A stretch of DNA of 64,000 nt from Paramyrothecium sp. XJ0827 (GCA_020881915.1 JAJFPB010000008.1:1922001-1986000), one strand, 5' to 3'. Counted from the stretch's first letter, positions 43,197 to 55,559 are shown. Notes: generated from the letters alone by a model not told the origin. Program-made: numbers and translations.

Positions 43197-43283
43197 CAGC
43201 AAAAGGTCTCCCGTTTCGATCCCAAGATTATTATGAAAAACCTCCCAGCGATGAATCCAGAAGCAAAGTCCATAACAGTTCGG

Positions 43284-44351
43284 TCAAGTGCTAGTCCAAA
43301 GGTCTGCGGTCGTCCCCCTAACAAAAGCAGGCAATCCCAGACGAGGATCCAGAGCAGGTTGATCAGTAATGATTCCATCCAGAGTCGTCCAGCCAGACCA
43401 AGATGATCCGCTCCATTGATTGACTTCGCACGAGTTATCCTCCCCCTGGGTGCTCAAAGTAATCTTTCCATTGCCCCAGGCTACGGCTGCTGGGTCGGAC
43501 GCAAATTGACCGCCAAGGCCAGTCCACTCGGACTGCGACGGCTGCCATTCTCTTCCATTCAATGTTTTCTGGAAGATAGAGTTGTCGGTTCCCCTAACAA
43601 AGATGTCGATCTGGCCCGTTCGTCGTGAGACTGGGGAGATCTCACCCATGACAATGCCTCCCAGACTCTTCCAGTTTGCGTCCCATCTGCTCCCAGTTCG
43701 AGACTTCTGATACACTGCATTATCCCGACCCCTGACGAAAACGTCAAGACGGTCTGAAGCCGCAGATATAGCCTTTGGGGAACTGTAGATAATGCCGCCG
43801 AGACTTTCCCACCCTTCGTCGCTGGGCAGCCATCGGGCACCGTCCCAGGACTTTTGCCAGACTGCATTATCCATGCCTCGGACAAATAAATTGAGGCGTT
43901 CATCTCCCGACGAAACAGCGCTAATGTCTCCGATTATTTGGCCACCAAGGCTTTCCCAGTTACTCCAAGAATTGCCATCCCAGAATTTATGCCAGCAAGC
44001 ATTATCAGTGCCAACGCCAAAGATGTCGATTCTGTTATTGCTCCAGGAGACAGCAGCGACGTTGCCGTAGATGGTGCCCCCCAAGGACTCGTAGATTTCC
44101 CCAGTAGGAAGCCATGCTGAATTAGACCGAGATTGCCACTTGTGGAGCACCTCACCGGTGGGTGATTTGACAAAGAGATCAGTGCGGCCTGGCGCCCATG
44201 AGACGGCAGCCGGCACTCCTGTTCGCTGCGTGAGCGGTTGTGTTCAACATGGTCAATGCTATAATCTCTTACCGGAAAATCGACCACCTATTTTTTGCCA
44301 AGCTGCAGCTGTTCCAGCTGTGAATAATAGGATGAACCGAGGGAACAACAT
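43284..44351 (-). CDS. Secreted seven-repeat PLL/DUF346-type beta-propeller lectin-like protein
   Basis: Exons 44351-44273 and 44218-43284 (intron 54 nt, GTAAGA...CAG, phase 1) join to 337 residues. Exon 1 gives a signal peptide ([17 protein letters not shown]) and completes the first repeat ([10 protein letters not shown]). Seven repeats of about 45 residues follow the pattern W-x-SLGG-x-I-x-G-x-x-AAVSW-x-x-x-R-x-DIFVRG-x-DNA-x-x-QK-x-WDG-x-x-W, as in PLL-type (Photorhabdus lectin) and DUF346 proteins, which form seven-bladed propellers binding fucose or O-methylated sugars. The last repeat is degenerate ([18 protein letters not shown]). No catalytic domain. Extracellular glycan binding, perhaps in defence or host contact, is inferred from the family. 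Confidence 0.88.
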
Positions 44352-46349
44352 GGTTTCAGGGATCAAGACAGAATTGCTGACTTTGTTGATACTACTAATT
44401 CGACCAAAACAAGTGTCAATGGAAGCGCCCGATGGATGTTCATCTGCTATTGCTATCCTTTATATGATCCGAACAAGTAGACGTTTGATAGTTTTGTCGA
44501 GATAATCAAGGGAGACACTAATAAGGAATGCAAGGGTTTCGGTCATGCCAGTCAAGTCTTATTCTGGATCCCTACCCCATCCCCCTCAATGACTAGATGC
44601 GATTCCTCAAAGACACATAGGTATGTGATATTACAGTCTCTCCACAGATATCAGTCTTGAAATTAAAGCTTATTACCCCGCAAAATCACGGACTCAGACT
44701 GAATGTTTTCGCGTCGTTCAGCTACGCATGCCTCATGATGCAATGGATGCTGTGGCTTTTCCTTCCCCATCACGTAGTCAAACAGGCCATGTTCCGCATG
44801 GTCGCCTTTTGGAGGAAGTTTAGTGACGCTTTATTCAACAGAGCATTGGAAGCCCCGCTAGTCCATGATGCAGTCAGTGCCTAAGGGCAGAAATATCGTC
44901 CTAGCTTTCAACTTCATGTTCTACGTCAAGGCTAGCAGCATGAGGCTGAAGTGATTTCTCAAAAGAGCATTCCAGTCATTTGCATCAGGTGAGGACTAAG
45001 CGCTGCTGTCGCATTCCGTGCGCTTTGACTACCAAGGTGCTCATCGTACGATCTCAGCGAACAATTCGAGGGAATGTCTTCCAGCTCCATTACTTACTCT
45101 TGTCGAAGAAGAAGCGCTTACTACGTGACTTTTTCAGCTCTTCGAAACTGTGAGCTGCGCATACTCAATTAATTTTCCACGTTTTCCCCTCAACGACAAA
45201 GCACTTGTTCTGATGTTGTTCCGTACAGCTCCTATTCTATCGTTGCCACTTTGCTATGATCTTCTATCGACCCAATTCCTACGTACTCTATCCAAACTTT
45301 GTACCCTGTAATATGGTATTGTACTATTGTGAGCATGATGAATTGCTGGAGAGACAGCGGCCGCATAGCTGTTCGAGACTCGCATAAGCCATCGTGAATG
45401 AGCTGTCTCGCATATCACAATTGCGTTTCCCACTTCTGATCCTCATTATTCGAAGATCCCAAGAGCTCTTTTCATGCTTGTCGCAATCACTGGTAGGACG
45501 CCGCTGACTGCCATACTTGGAAGAGGAAATTGGGTGGATTGCAGGCAAGGTGTGATGTTTCTTGCCTCAAGATGCACCAACTTGATCAGGAAGCGAAGCT
45601 GGATGACAAAGCGGGCTGCAAGGCATTATCTCCGTTGCCAAGGTTTGCCGTGGTATTACGGATGGTTTCGCTGCATGTAAGCCTGACCTCGGACTTAGAA
45701 ACGCAGTCCGTTAATGTGGTTGCGGCTTGCCAGAACGATCAGAAATAAAAACAAAATAGACTGTTATTTGACCTTGATTGAGCCAGCTGTCTGTATCCAA
45801 TTTCTCCAAGTCGAGCCTAAAGCGATCAAGTACTCGAAGCAGAATGTGACAAAGCAACCACACGTACAATACCAGGAGCACGTTGCCTGAGCCAGTGCCT
45901 AAATTGATGACTTGCGTAGCTGATACGGAGATAAGATGTTGATTAGCCGCGAGCTCCGACGTAATCTCAATCTGAGATTTGATCCCATCTCTTGATTGGT
46001 GGATGATGAGGTCTCCTGTCATCACCAGCATAATAGTGAATCGTTTCTGAGATCATGAACGGGGTTTGCGTAGTTCAGCCACCGTAGAACACGCGTCCCC
46101 TGCAAGCAGGAAAGCATGATAGACAACGCTCGTTATCAATGATTGCTCTATGTGTGAGAGAATGACGTACGTGGGGAGACTTGACACATATCTCGGACGT
46201 AATAAACCGCAAGAACTGCTTGAAATGTGGAGAGTGGTCTTTTCTTGACGTCTTTCCCCAACTTAGCACAAAGAATCAACCGAAATTCCGTTGGACATCA
46301 ATATATGGGCCTCAACCTGATCTTTACTCACCGTAGTTGATAGGTAGTG
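44352..46349. other. Intergenic, no recognised gene
   Basis: About 2 kb of low-complexity-free sequence. Short frames at 44657-44884 (plus) and 45711-46031 (minus) have no recognisable family. One CGGCCG near 45359 shows that the motif is not confined to the cluster. Confidence 0.5.
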
Positions 46350-47959
46350 ATGATCATGCCCTTTTCGATACTAGTTCAGGGGCTTATGCTCCAGGTTGTT
46401 TGGGCATCTTCTCAAGAAGCAGTAGATTTTATCCAAGGCCTTGGACCTCGCCTTTCCAGGTCCGCCAACATCACCACTGACATCACCTCCGCTCCACGTT
46501 GGAGCGACTATCATGCACCTCGACCAGGTTACATTGTCCATGTAGCAGAGGAAGATGATGTTGTACAAACTGTAAGGGCACGATGTTTACCGAAACGAAA
46601 AGCCACAAGGCTAAACTGACTTGCAGGTTAGATACTGCAATGAGCAGGGCCACAAGTTCCTCGCCCAGTCTGGTGGGCACGGCTGGGCGAGAACATTCAC
46701 CTTAGGCGACAATGATGTGATAATCAACCTGCGCGGCCTCAACACAATTCAGTTCAATGATGAGAAGGATCAGGTGACCATTGGTGGGGGCACTTTGAAC
46801 GGTGAATGGGTCGATGCAGCCTACAAACATGGTGTTCAAGTCTGTAAGTTTTGCACACCACATTCATGTCCCTTTTCTCTCTGATACCGACTTCTAAAAA
46901 TGTGCTAACATTACCAAAGTGAATGGAGGATGCAACTGCGTTGGTGTCCTTGGGGCTACACTTGGAGGTGGCGTCAGCAGATGGATGAATTTGTATGGAA
47001 TGCCAGTCGACAATGTCGTTTCCGCAAATCTTATCGTTGCTTCGGGAGACATGATAACCGTATCAGAGGACTCACATCCCGACTTGTTCTGGGCGGTTCT
47101 TGGAGCCGGTCCAAATTTTGGCATCGTCACTTCGGCGGTATTAAAGTCGTATCCCTTGCTGGAACCCAACGGAACTGTATGGACGGGTGAGCTACTCTTT
47201 GGCGGTGATAAGCTGCTACGTGTGGTGGAGGCCTTGAATGTGCTCAACCTCACAGAGAATATGAACATCCTCTGGGGCTTTTCTCACCGGCCGGATCCTG
47301 TCATCACAGCGCAGGTCTTTTTCATGCGCGGCAATGCAAATGCCGGTCGAAAAGCATTTCAATCTCTCTATGATATCGGCCCCGACGACGATTCTACAAG
47401 TATCATGGCTTACAACCATATTAACGACGACACTGAACAGCTTTGCCAGGATGGTGGAAGAAAGCCCGGCTGGTTTACCGGCCTCAAAACATTCGACTAT
47501 GCTACCTTTCAGCAGGTGTGGGACATTTACGTTCAATTTGTTGCGAAGACCGGGCTGACAGAAACCACCATTCTAATCGAATGTTATTCAAATTTTGTTC
47601 TGCGCCAAGTCGATGGATACAGAAGGTCGTCGTATGCGCACCGAGACATCGAATATTATGCCTGGCAGTTGTTCTCTTATAACGACTCTGCGCTAGACCC
47701 TGTGGTTGAAAGCTATGGCCGCAAAGTCCGTGCGTTGTGGAGAAGAGCGAGCGGTTACAAACATCAGAAAACGTAAGTCCTGCGTACAGTTGCTGGTCTA
47801 CTAGCTCTCCGCTCAAAGATCACTCGATTTAGCTATATCAACTTTGCCCACGGCGACGAATCTACAAAAGAGATATATGGCGAATCCTTACCGCGGCTGA
47901 GAAAGCTCAAGGCTGCCTGGGATCCAAAGGGCCGCTTCAATCAGTGGTTCCCGATTTAA
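46350..47959 (+). CDS. Secreted FAD-linked oxidoreductase (BBE-like, bicovalent flavin)
   Basis: Four exons (46350-46571, 46627-46843, 46920-47772, 47833-47959) with introns of 55, 76 and 60 nt join to 472 residues. A hydrophobic signal peptide starts the protein (IMPFSILVQGLMLQVVWASS). The FAD-binding PCMH domain has GGHGW, whose His is the usual flavin attachment site, and a restored LNGGCNCVGVLGATLGGGVSRW whose Cys is the second attachment site, so bicovalent FAD is predicted. The C-terminal BBE motif YINFAHGD-x-YG and WDPKGRFNQWFPI is formed by splicing exons 3 and 4. The enzymes oxidise sugars or secondary metabolites with O2, making H2O2. The ATG at 46350 is chosen over the GTG before it. 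Substrate unknown. Confidence 0.92.
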
Positions 47960-48871
47960 TGAGCTAGGGAGCGTAAATAAAAACAACACCATGACCGTGT
48001 AGGATAGGTTACTAGACCAGAAGCACGGATACGATTGGTGCATTCGATCACGAGTTTGCTTACCTTCACTTTGTGCTCAACACGCAAGACGTAGTCAAAA
48101 GATGGGATGGTTGTATCCAATGCATCCAGCAGCCAAGGCTCTGTCTTCTCGCTGTAATTGCCTAGCATTTGCCATAGTTGACCTGCGGGAAAGGTCTGCA
48201 CGGGGGCTAGAGATAACAAGGGACCAAATAGTCATACCCAGACAGCATGAATATGGTTTCCTCAACCTAATTTTCAAGGCGACGTTCGACTACTATCAGG
48301 ACCGTCATACATACGATTTCAGCTCCGTTTCTGTTTGATTGTGACAACCTTCGGACGATTCATCGACCCCTATATCTCTTTTCCATTTCCCTTGCCTGTC
48401 AGTAACTTGATTTGACCGTACCGTTGGCGTAAATTGTGGTATTTCGTCCTGCGCCAACAAATTACAAATACTGTAGTGGGATAAGTACAGCCTGAACAAG
48501 ATTTACCAGTCATTGATTGACATTGTTCCTTTCCGCAATTGTACTCATACTATATTAAGAGAAATCTAAACATACCTACAAGCTCCAACACTCCGGATAA
48601 ACCTTCTGTTCACACTGTATGACCTGTCCAATGACATGAGTATTCACTTAAGCAGTAAAGGAAGAAAAGAGAAATGTGCGGCTGGACATTATCGCATAAA
48701 TTAGGCAGCTATGCCGCTGTTCGGGCACAGCCTGATTGGTCTTCCCCGTGGGGGCGGCTGTACAGAGCCGCATTTCCTGTCAGATCGTATAGATCGTATC
48801 CTAGGAAATAGAGCCTACTCCGCTCTCTCATCGTACAGTCACCCCGAAGACTATACGCATTACTTACTTGT
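47960..48871. other. Intergenic, no recognised feature
   Basis: About 0.9 kb without a supported gene; includes the 5' region of the next gene. Confidence 0.5.
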
Positions 48872-51800
48872 ATGAGCAGCGCGTCATTCGTATCTAGAAC
48901 ATCACAGGTACAACAAGTAGACACGATGTCGTCTCAAGCGTTAAACGACGATAACTCGACTGTTATCTACCTCAAGGATTGCGTTGGTCGAAAACATGTA
49001 TTTCCTTACGAAATGGCACGAGAGTGGAAGGTTGGCGATCCTCTCGAACACAATTCTAATGATTCTAACCTCTTTATAGGGTGTCAAGGAACTCATTGAC
49101 TCCGCCTTCCGCCAAGCTGATCGACTAGGGCCACCCGTTTTAGCAGGTCAGTTCAATCTTTCAGGTCCTGGTGACGAAATTATCCTTCCAGAAACCTGGA
49201 GCCTTCGGATTCGACCCAATATGTCCATCACCATGACCATGTGGCCTATGGTGAAAAAGAACCAGCCACTTCATAATCCTGTTGCTCTGTCACCTCCAGG
49301 AGGCACTGGAAATGCTCCCCGCCCCCCCGGGGCGCCTGGCCCTTTTCAACGGGCATTCCCCCTTGGTAGTGGCGTGCCACCCCCTCCGGGCATGCCACCA
49401 CCTGCAGTGATGCCGCATCCAGCCGCGAGACCACTACCTCCACCTTGGGTTGGAAATACTGTAAACGTTGTGAAACCACGGAAGGCTTCGAAGGCGCGGA
49501 AACCGACAATGTTGGACTTTTTGTCTGGCAAGCCTTCCAAAAAGAGGTCGACCAAAAGCTCCTCGGATAAGGAAGACAAGCCCCAAGGACGTGTACACGC
49601 AGGCTTGTTCAGAACATATGCTGGTCGTCGAACACGACGCGGTAGTGTGTCGAGTGGTGGGTCCAGTAGCAGCGAGTCTGGAAGCGGTACAACGGATTCG
49701 GGCAGTGAATGGGAAAGTTCCAAGAAGCGGCGTTCGCAGGCTCAGAAGGACGGTCTCATACTCAGCATAAGGCGACAAGCTGGTGGTAGCAAAACCACGA
49801 GTCGCAAGCTCGCCATGCCTGTCTTGGAACAAAGTCCAATTCCCGCAGAGCGGCACGAGTTTGCCTCGGCTCGGATCTACTATGAGAATCAAGGCCCACT
49901 ACGACCAGATCCAAGTTCGTTACCAACAGTCATAGAGCTTGTGAAACGGAACAATCCACCTAGTGATGCTCCCAGTTCCAACGAAGGAGAGCGAGTCACC
50001 TGGCTGTATGTTCAATCAATGTTTCTTGTACCGTTTCGAACAGATTCACTCATTTTTGTATAGTCATTCATCAAGAAGAGTTATGGACTTTGCCGAATTT
50101 GAGGTAAGAAGTTTCCCTTGAACACTATGCACTTCCAATGCTGACAATTTGTTTGTCTAGAACATAGCGTTACATGGAGGTCAATTGACCATAAATCCTG
50201 ATACTCGGCGCGCCATGGAGACACTTTTCAAGGTTATCCAGAACAAGAAGCTGAAGAAGAGCCGTAGCAGTTGGTATGTGCAGGCTGGAACTGTTTTGAA
50301 GTGTGAAGTAGTTGAGGGCAACAAAACGGTCGCCTCGGTGGTCTTTGCTTCTATACCACAGATCCAGGCAGACCCGTCGACTCAGAGCTTTAAAGCGGCA
50401 CCTCGAAAAGGCGTATGCGTTCCTCGCAAGCTCCACGAAGCTTTCGACCCTTATAACGCATCACCTGAAAGCGATGGCAACCAGTTCTTCTCGAAGCACG
50501 ATGGTGCTGCAACCGGAGAGATGCTCTGGATCTCCGAGACTTGGATTTTAATTCTCAACACAGGTATTCTTCTAGACTTACCAATTCAGCAATCTCGTTT
50601 TACTAACAAGTTTTGGGTAGACCAAGTCTTTACTTATGGAGACCCACGTCGAAGATCCGCTTTCAACGAGAATATTGATATCCGAGAGGAGTTTTCCAAC
50701 TCCCACGAAGATAAAATCATTGATGTTACAACGGCCAATCATCTGCATTTCCAAATTCCGCTCAAAAGCTGCAATACCTTTTTTGTACGTTAGCCCAGTG
50801 TCTTTCTTTAGGGATTCCCCTATCGCGTCGATCCTAACCACAGCGCGCAGAAACTACAATCATTCGTCGCGGAACAACTTGAAAGAGCAAGTAATGACTT
50901 GCTTCTTGATGACTATTACTCCGATGGCCTGGAAGACTTTGCGTTGTTCGATAACAACAACAAGCGGTTGACCGCAAAGACCTGGCCCCTACTCACCAAA
51001 CAGACGTGGCAGAACATCATACGTGTCAAAGTCAAGCCAACATTTGGCTATGATTCGGATTCCGACTATGATTCTTCTTCCTCTGTGGAAAGTCTTAGAA
51101 GCAGCAAGCATTATCCAGCCCTGAGGGAAAGGGACATTGATGTCTTTGATGGATATAGCTACTTCAGAATGAGAAAGGTTTCAACACCCGAATCCAAAAT
51201 AGGTGTGTGCATCCGAATATGCTCCTCTCAGTACCCAGCCGTCTAGTTGTGCTGATGCCAATGTATAATCCAGATTTCACTATTCCCGATCTCCATCCAA
51301 AGGTACCTCCGTTTCTGGGCTGGGCTATTCTAGAAGCAAAAACTGCTTCGGGAGAGCCGAGGTGTAGTAGTCAACAGAACATGCCCAGTATTGAAGACCT
51401 GGGAGAAAGTATCAAAGCTTGTCTTGTAAAGGGCGAAACTGCTCTGCTTGAGCACCAGCATTCACGTGTGGCAGGCCTGAAGAAGAGATACCCGAATCTC
51501 ACCTTTGACCCTACCCCGACCCAGGTCAGCGTTGAATCCGTCGAGGAACAGATCCAGGCCCACGCTGCCTCACGGACCCCTGATGAGTTACAAGAACTCA
51601 GTATTGATGAGACGATCATTCAAGTTTATCGTGACTATCAATCGGCTTCTCTTCGAGCACTTGAAGCGTTCGTCCCAAAGGCTCAATCCTCGCCATTACT
51701 ATCCTTGTACTATGAGGCTTTGAGAAATGGTTCACAGGTAATATTCATTATTGTTAACAAACGCTTCATACTTGCTAATAAGCATGTCAGTTTTTGAATA

Positions 51801-53172
51801 TAGAAGAGTCTTTGGAAACCCCACAGCGATGGGTCATATCTTCCCATCGAGGTCCTCATCGCACCCTGCAGCCACTGGATATACCCTCTTTCTGGTCCAA
51901 GTGTCATTGTTGCAAAAACAACGCCATCTACGACTCTCCTGAGGATGCAATCGAGCACCTTCGTAACAATCACCTTTCCGAAACGACTTCAGAAGCACGG
52001 TTGAAAGAGTACCTACTACCATTATCTAGATTTTCCAATGAAAGATTAAAGCGGGATCTCATCGGGCTATTAACCACTTCCTATGATAGCATGATTCAAG
52101 TTGTACGTCAGGCACGGCATATCCAGGACGGCGTTGTGCTCGACGATTACTTCCAACAACCAGAAGAGGGTATTCCAAAAGCACTACTTGCGGCATTCCA
52201 GGTTCTTGTAGCCTTTGTTTGTGCTGTCACCATATCCTTGGAATCTATCCAGTCACAGTCTCGTGAGGTTGTTGTCAATATCGAGGAAAGGCAGCGATCT
52301 TCTAAAAACGAATTGGAGAAGTTGTCGTTCCTCAAAGCCACTGGACCTGAAATTACAATGTTGATGAAGTTTGCTGAACAAAGTTTGATCAGATCAGAGG
52401 ACTGGGACGGCAAGTCGGATTCCATCAAGTGCTTTCGATCTCTGAGGGCTCAAGCAGTTGCCATGCGCTTAATTTCCAACATGCTGCAAGAGCCAGTATA
52501 CAATTCTTCAGATCCTGCAGAACTATACCTCAACTACCAAGATATTCTAGTAAGTTTGCGTCTTTTCAGAATTATGTGACTGTACTTGCCTTGGGAAAGT
52601 GGCTAATACATAAAGTGCAGAGTTCTCAAGCATTCCGATATCCTGGCAAGAGTCAAGCCTCGCAGATTCTCGCCATGGCCGATGAGGTTGAAAAGCTCAA
52701 GGAGGTGGGCCAATGGCAACTTAAGGCCCTGCAATCTCTGAACACAATCCGTAGCGCGGAGACGTCACGAAAGAGAAAATGGCTCAAGGCTTCCGACGCT
52801 GAAGTTGAAGTTAATTTGATGAAAGAGGCCGCAACAAAGATCCGGGGGCAGCTTGAGAGTTTCGATTTGATCTTCGAGAAAAGCGAAGAGCTATACGAAG
52901 TGATGGAGAGTGCTCCAGACACGAATGATGGCACGCGAGCTCCTACCACAGTCATCCCTACGACGGCGGCTATCACCATCCTACCCTTAAGCATCGCCGC
53001 TGCTTGCATGAGTGTAAGCATCAATTTACTAACCAGTGATTGTATCAGCACCCATGCATTCTTCTGGCAAGTTTTCGCTCTTCTCAGTATGGCTGTCGCC
53101 ATTTCCTATGTTTTAGTCGCTAAGCCGGGTCAGCTACAAGCTGTATGGAAACGGTTATGTGACTCGTTCTAG
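48872..53172 (+). CDS. Nine-exon fungal protein with ubiquitin-like domain and C-terminal membrane helices
   Basis: Exons 48872-49030, 49080-50005, 50064-50103, 50161-50563, 50621-50784, 50851-51202, 51274-51737, 51791-52549 and 52621-53172 join to 1272 residues; eight introns of 49-71 nt. Splicing exons 1 and 2 restores a ubiquitin-like domain, TVIYLKDCVGRKHVFPYEM through GVKELIDSAFRQADRLGPP to IILPETWSLRIRPNMSITM (ULD_2-type). Next come a Pro/Gly-rich stretch, a basic Ser-rich stretch, a conserved central region (MLWISETWILIL; WAILEAKTA), a CHCC...HLRNNH zinc-like motif near residue 874, coiled-coil-like helices and two C-terminal membrane helices (about 1195-1250). This architecture belongs to a large uncharacterised fungal family. 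ATG 48926 is an alternative start. The 57-nt intron at 50564-50620 is in frame. Confidence 0.82.
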
Positions 53173-53466
53173 TGTTTTGGGGATTTCTTTACAAAACAAG
53201 CAAACCAAATTTACTAGGCTCTGTAGCCGTGGGAAGGATCAGCAAGTTGATAGTAATCAGGTTAATGGAAAAGTGCAGATGAAAATTCTATGAGGACCCT
53301 GGAGTATGTTCAAATAGCCGTTTTCTAGACCAAGCCACAGGTGCTTAAAACGAAGATGACACAAGACATAAGATCCTTGATCCTGGATCATTGAACTGAT
53401 ACATAGTCACGAATACTGTAGTGTAATTTTAGTCTATCTGCAAGGACATTGCCATTCTCTAATCAC

Positions 53467-54510
53467 TCAGATCGCCCGCTCATTCGTATCGGCGTCCACC
53501 TCGGTTTCCTCGTCCAGACCAGCACTTCCATCATCACTGATATCATCAAGCTCGTTTCGTACTACCTCATCACCTATCTGTTCCTGCATCCAAGATTTCC
53601 TTTTTCCAATCCAAGCTCTCAGTTTCAGGCAAGATAAAGCTAGAAGTATCGCACATAGCGTGCTTGCGCTCAACCAAAGAAAGCCATGACCGACATGAGC
53701 ATTCATTCCGCCTACCTGAGCATCAACCGCCTTGAGGTATCGTACGAGCGTCGTCGCCTTCCAGACCAGGGCCAAAGCTGCGGCGGCATAAGTTCCACCC
53801 AGCAGAACGAGAGCTGTGACACGCAAAGAGTTGCGCTTCTCAGGTGTGAGTTCCTCGCCGTCTTTCAAGCAAGAACACCAGTTACGCTGGCTGATGAAAT
53901 TGGGACAATAGCACGCCAACAGGCCGGGAAACCATCTTGCAGCTATTTCTAGCACTCCCAGTTGAAATATGAATATGCCGGCAAAGTAATAGAGAAAAAG
54001 CGGAATGGTGGTGTCAAATGTCGCATCTCGAGGGTTGGCTGCATCCCATGCAGCAAGAAATTCGTTGTGGCAAAGCCCGGTGCGCCCAGTGTATTTGTCC
54101 AGACAAGCATAATCCTCTTGCGGCAACCTGATTCGGGCAGCCATGAGGCCAAGGTCTTCGGGCAGAGTGAGCGGCTCGCCGGGGAAGAACCCGTTGATGC
54201 TATGCACGATGCCGCAAGATTTGTCCCAGACAGTTGTTGGCCATTCCCACCCAAATGCATTGAGAAACCAGAGCAACTTCAGTTGGTAGTCCTTCGATTC
54301 GGAACCAGATTGGATGATGCCTTTAAAACGTACGACAGATATTGACGATACGAATAAGTTTGCGGCTCCATCGGGATAATCTCCGTCCATCTCCAGGGTG
54401 CCAGCCGCGAGAGTCGCTAAAATTGAGAGGCCTGTAAATATGACGCACGTAATGGCCGTGGCTGCGAGAGCCCAGCGCAAAGCGGTTCGTGTCGAGGATG
54501 AAAGAGCCAT
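53467..54510 (-). CDS. Four-TM membrane protein, SUR7/PalI-like topology
   Basis: 347 residues from the ATG at 54510 (MALSSSTRTALRW); the longer frame starts with GTG. Helices: WALAATAITCVIFTGLSILATLAAG, then a 130-residue extracytoplasmic loop with Cys and Trp (FGWEWPTTVWDKSCGI; YACLDKYTGRTGLCHNEF), then TTIPLFLYYFAGIFIFQLGVLEIAARW, VTALVLLGGTYAAAALALVW and FLWLSASTLCAILLALSCL, and an acidic cytosolic tail (DDISDDGSAGLDEETEVDADTNE). One helix, a large loop and three more helices recall SUR7/PalI eisosome and pH-sensing proteins, but I do not see that family's defining motif. Function unknown. It is convergent with the ubiquitin-like-domain gene, with about 290 bp between their ends. Confidence 0.78.
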   Translation of the reverse strand: MALSSSTRTALRWALAATAITCVIFTGLSILATLAAGTLEMDGDYPDGAANLFVSSISVVRFKGIIQSGSESKDYQLKLLWFLNAFGWEWPTTVWDKSCGIVHSINGFFPGEPLTLPEDLGLMAARIRLPQEDYACLDKYTGRTGLCHNEFLAAWDAANPRDATFDTTIPLFLYYFAGIFIFQLGVLEIAARWFPGLLACYCPNFISQRNWCSCLKDGEELTPEKRNSLRVTALVLLGGTYAAAALALVWKATTLVRYLKAVDAQVGGMNAHVGHGFLWLSASTLCAILLALSCLKLRAWIGKRKSWMQEQIGDEVVRNELDDISDDGSAGLDEETEVDADTNERAI

Positions 54511-55167
54511 TGTTGCTGTCGCGACCGAGAATGCCACACAAAACGTCGCGCATGCAATCGGGTGTGGCTTTCAGGGGTTTTAAGAGGTTCAGGTTTGTCA
54601 CTCGTTTCGCCGAATCACGGAAACACGGCTTTCAGTTGCTGGCCTGGCGCCACAAGCTGCTTCAGGTTTCGTTAGCCCGGCTTCATCGGCCAACCAGGAA
54701 CGCGGAATGTGTAGCGGCCCCACGTGGGGACAGCCGATACGAGAGTTGAGGCGATGGCCATTGCATGAACGAAGTCTCTATTTTTGGCATCACCGGTATT
54801 GACGTACGAGCTGTGGGCAAACATGTAGAGCTATAACTCGTAATGAGGGTCTTGCAGCATTGCTGCTCTTGTTACTGACTGGTCATGGTAGCAAAGTCCT
54901 TTCGCTGGCACACGAAGGAGAAATCTGTAACTAGTTGCGTTAGCAAACAAGAACTTGATGAAGCAACCTAACCAGCCGACATCGGGGATTGTGCGTTGTG
55001 GGCAATATCTCAAACCACGGCTCAGAAAGTGCTGGCATTTTCTCCAAGTTCAACTTTTACGGAGACGAGACTGGACATGATTCTTCCATTTTCACAGCTT
55101 TCGTCAACCAGTTTATCCATCCCATTCTATTAACAACGGTACAGCAAATCTTGGCTCAATTCCAACG

Positions 55168-55203
55168 TTGTTTACTCGGGGTTGAGTTGCCATTTAGGCT
55201 AAT
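55168..55203. repeat. Diverged direct repeat, copy 1
   Basis: TTGTTTACTCGGGGTTGAGT... to GGCTAAT; about 80% identical to 55351-55386, 183 bp away. Confidence 0.5.
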
Positions 55204-55350
55204 CCTCGTAGAGCGCTTGCAACTCCTACAGCGATTCTCACTACTGCTGCGCCGAGGCTGGACATGATGTTACACCTTCTCCACTTTCGTCGATCCGGTT
55301 CTCCAGACATCCCATTTTGGCACACGGCGATCCATAGCCGGCTTCTAGTA

Positions 55351-55386
55351 TTGTTTAGGCGGGGTTGCTTCGCCTTTTAGGCTAAT
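55351..55386. repeat. Diverged direct repeat, copy 2
   Basis: TTGTTTAGGCGGGGTTGCTT... to GGCTAAT; partner of 55168-55203. Confidence 0.5.
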
Positions 55387-55559
55387 GTATGGTCTTGGGC
55401 ATCACCAAACCGGACGGAACCCGAGGAGTATAAATCCAATTGGAGGATTAATCGCGTTAAACTCCAGGATAGACCGAGTATATTAAAAGGCATGGCGGCG
55501 GAAATGGCACAGTTCGATCCTTAAGCTCGGCTGTTAGTTGGTCTCTCAGGGCTCATAAA

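Larger units (their letters stand above)
54511..55559. other. Intergenic; diverged tandem duplication and GH115 promoter
   Basis: Two related segments of about 115 bp (around 55090-55205 and 55270-55386) share TTTCGTC and a 36-bp core ending TTTAGGCTAAT. TATATTAAAA at 55479-55488 is about 75 bp before the GH115 start. No gene. Confidence 0.5.

Noticed and set aside
44657..44884. 75-codon frame with a hydrophobic segment
   Set aside because: Short and without family resemblance, start context or neighbouring exons.
45711..46031. 106-codon minus-strand frame with one hydrophobic stretch
   Set aside because: No homology pattern that I recognise and no supporting promoter or splice signals.
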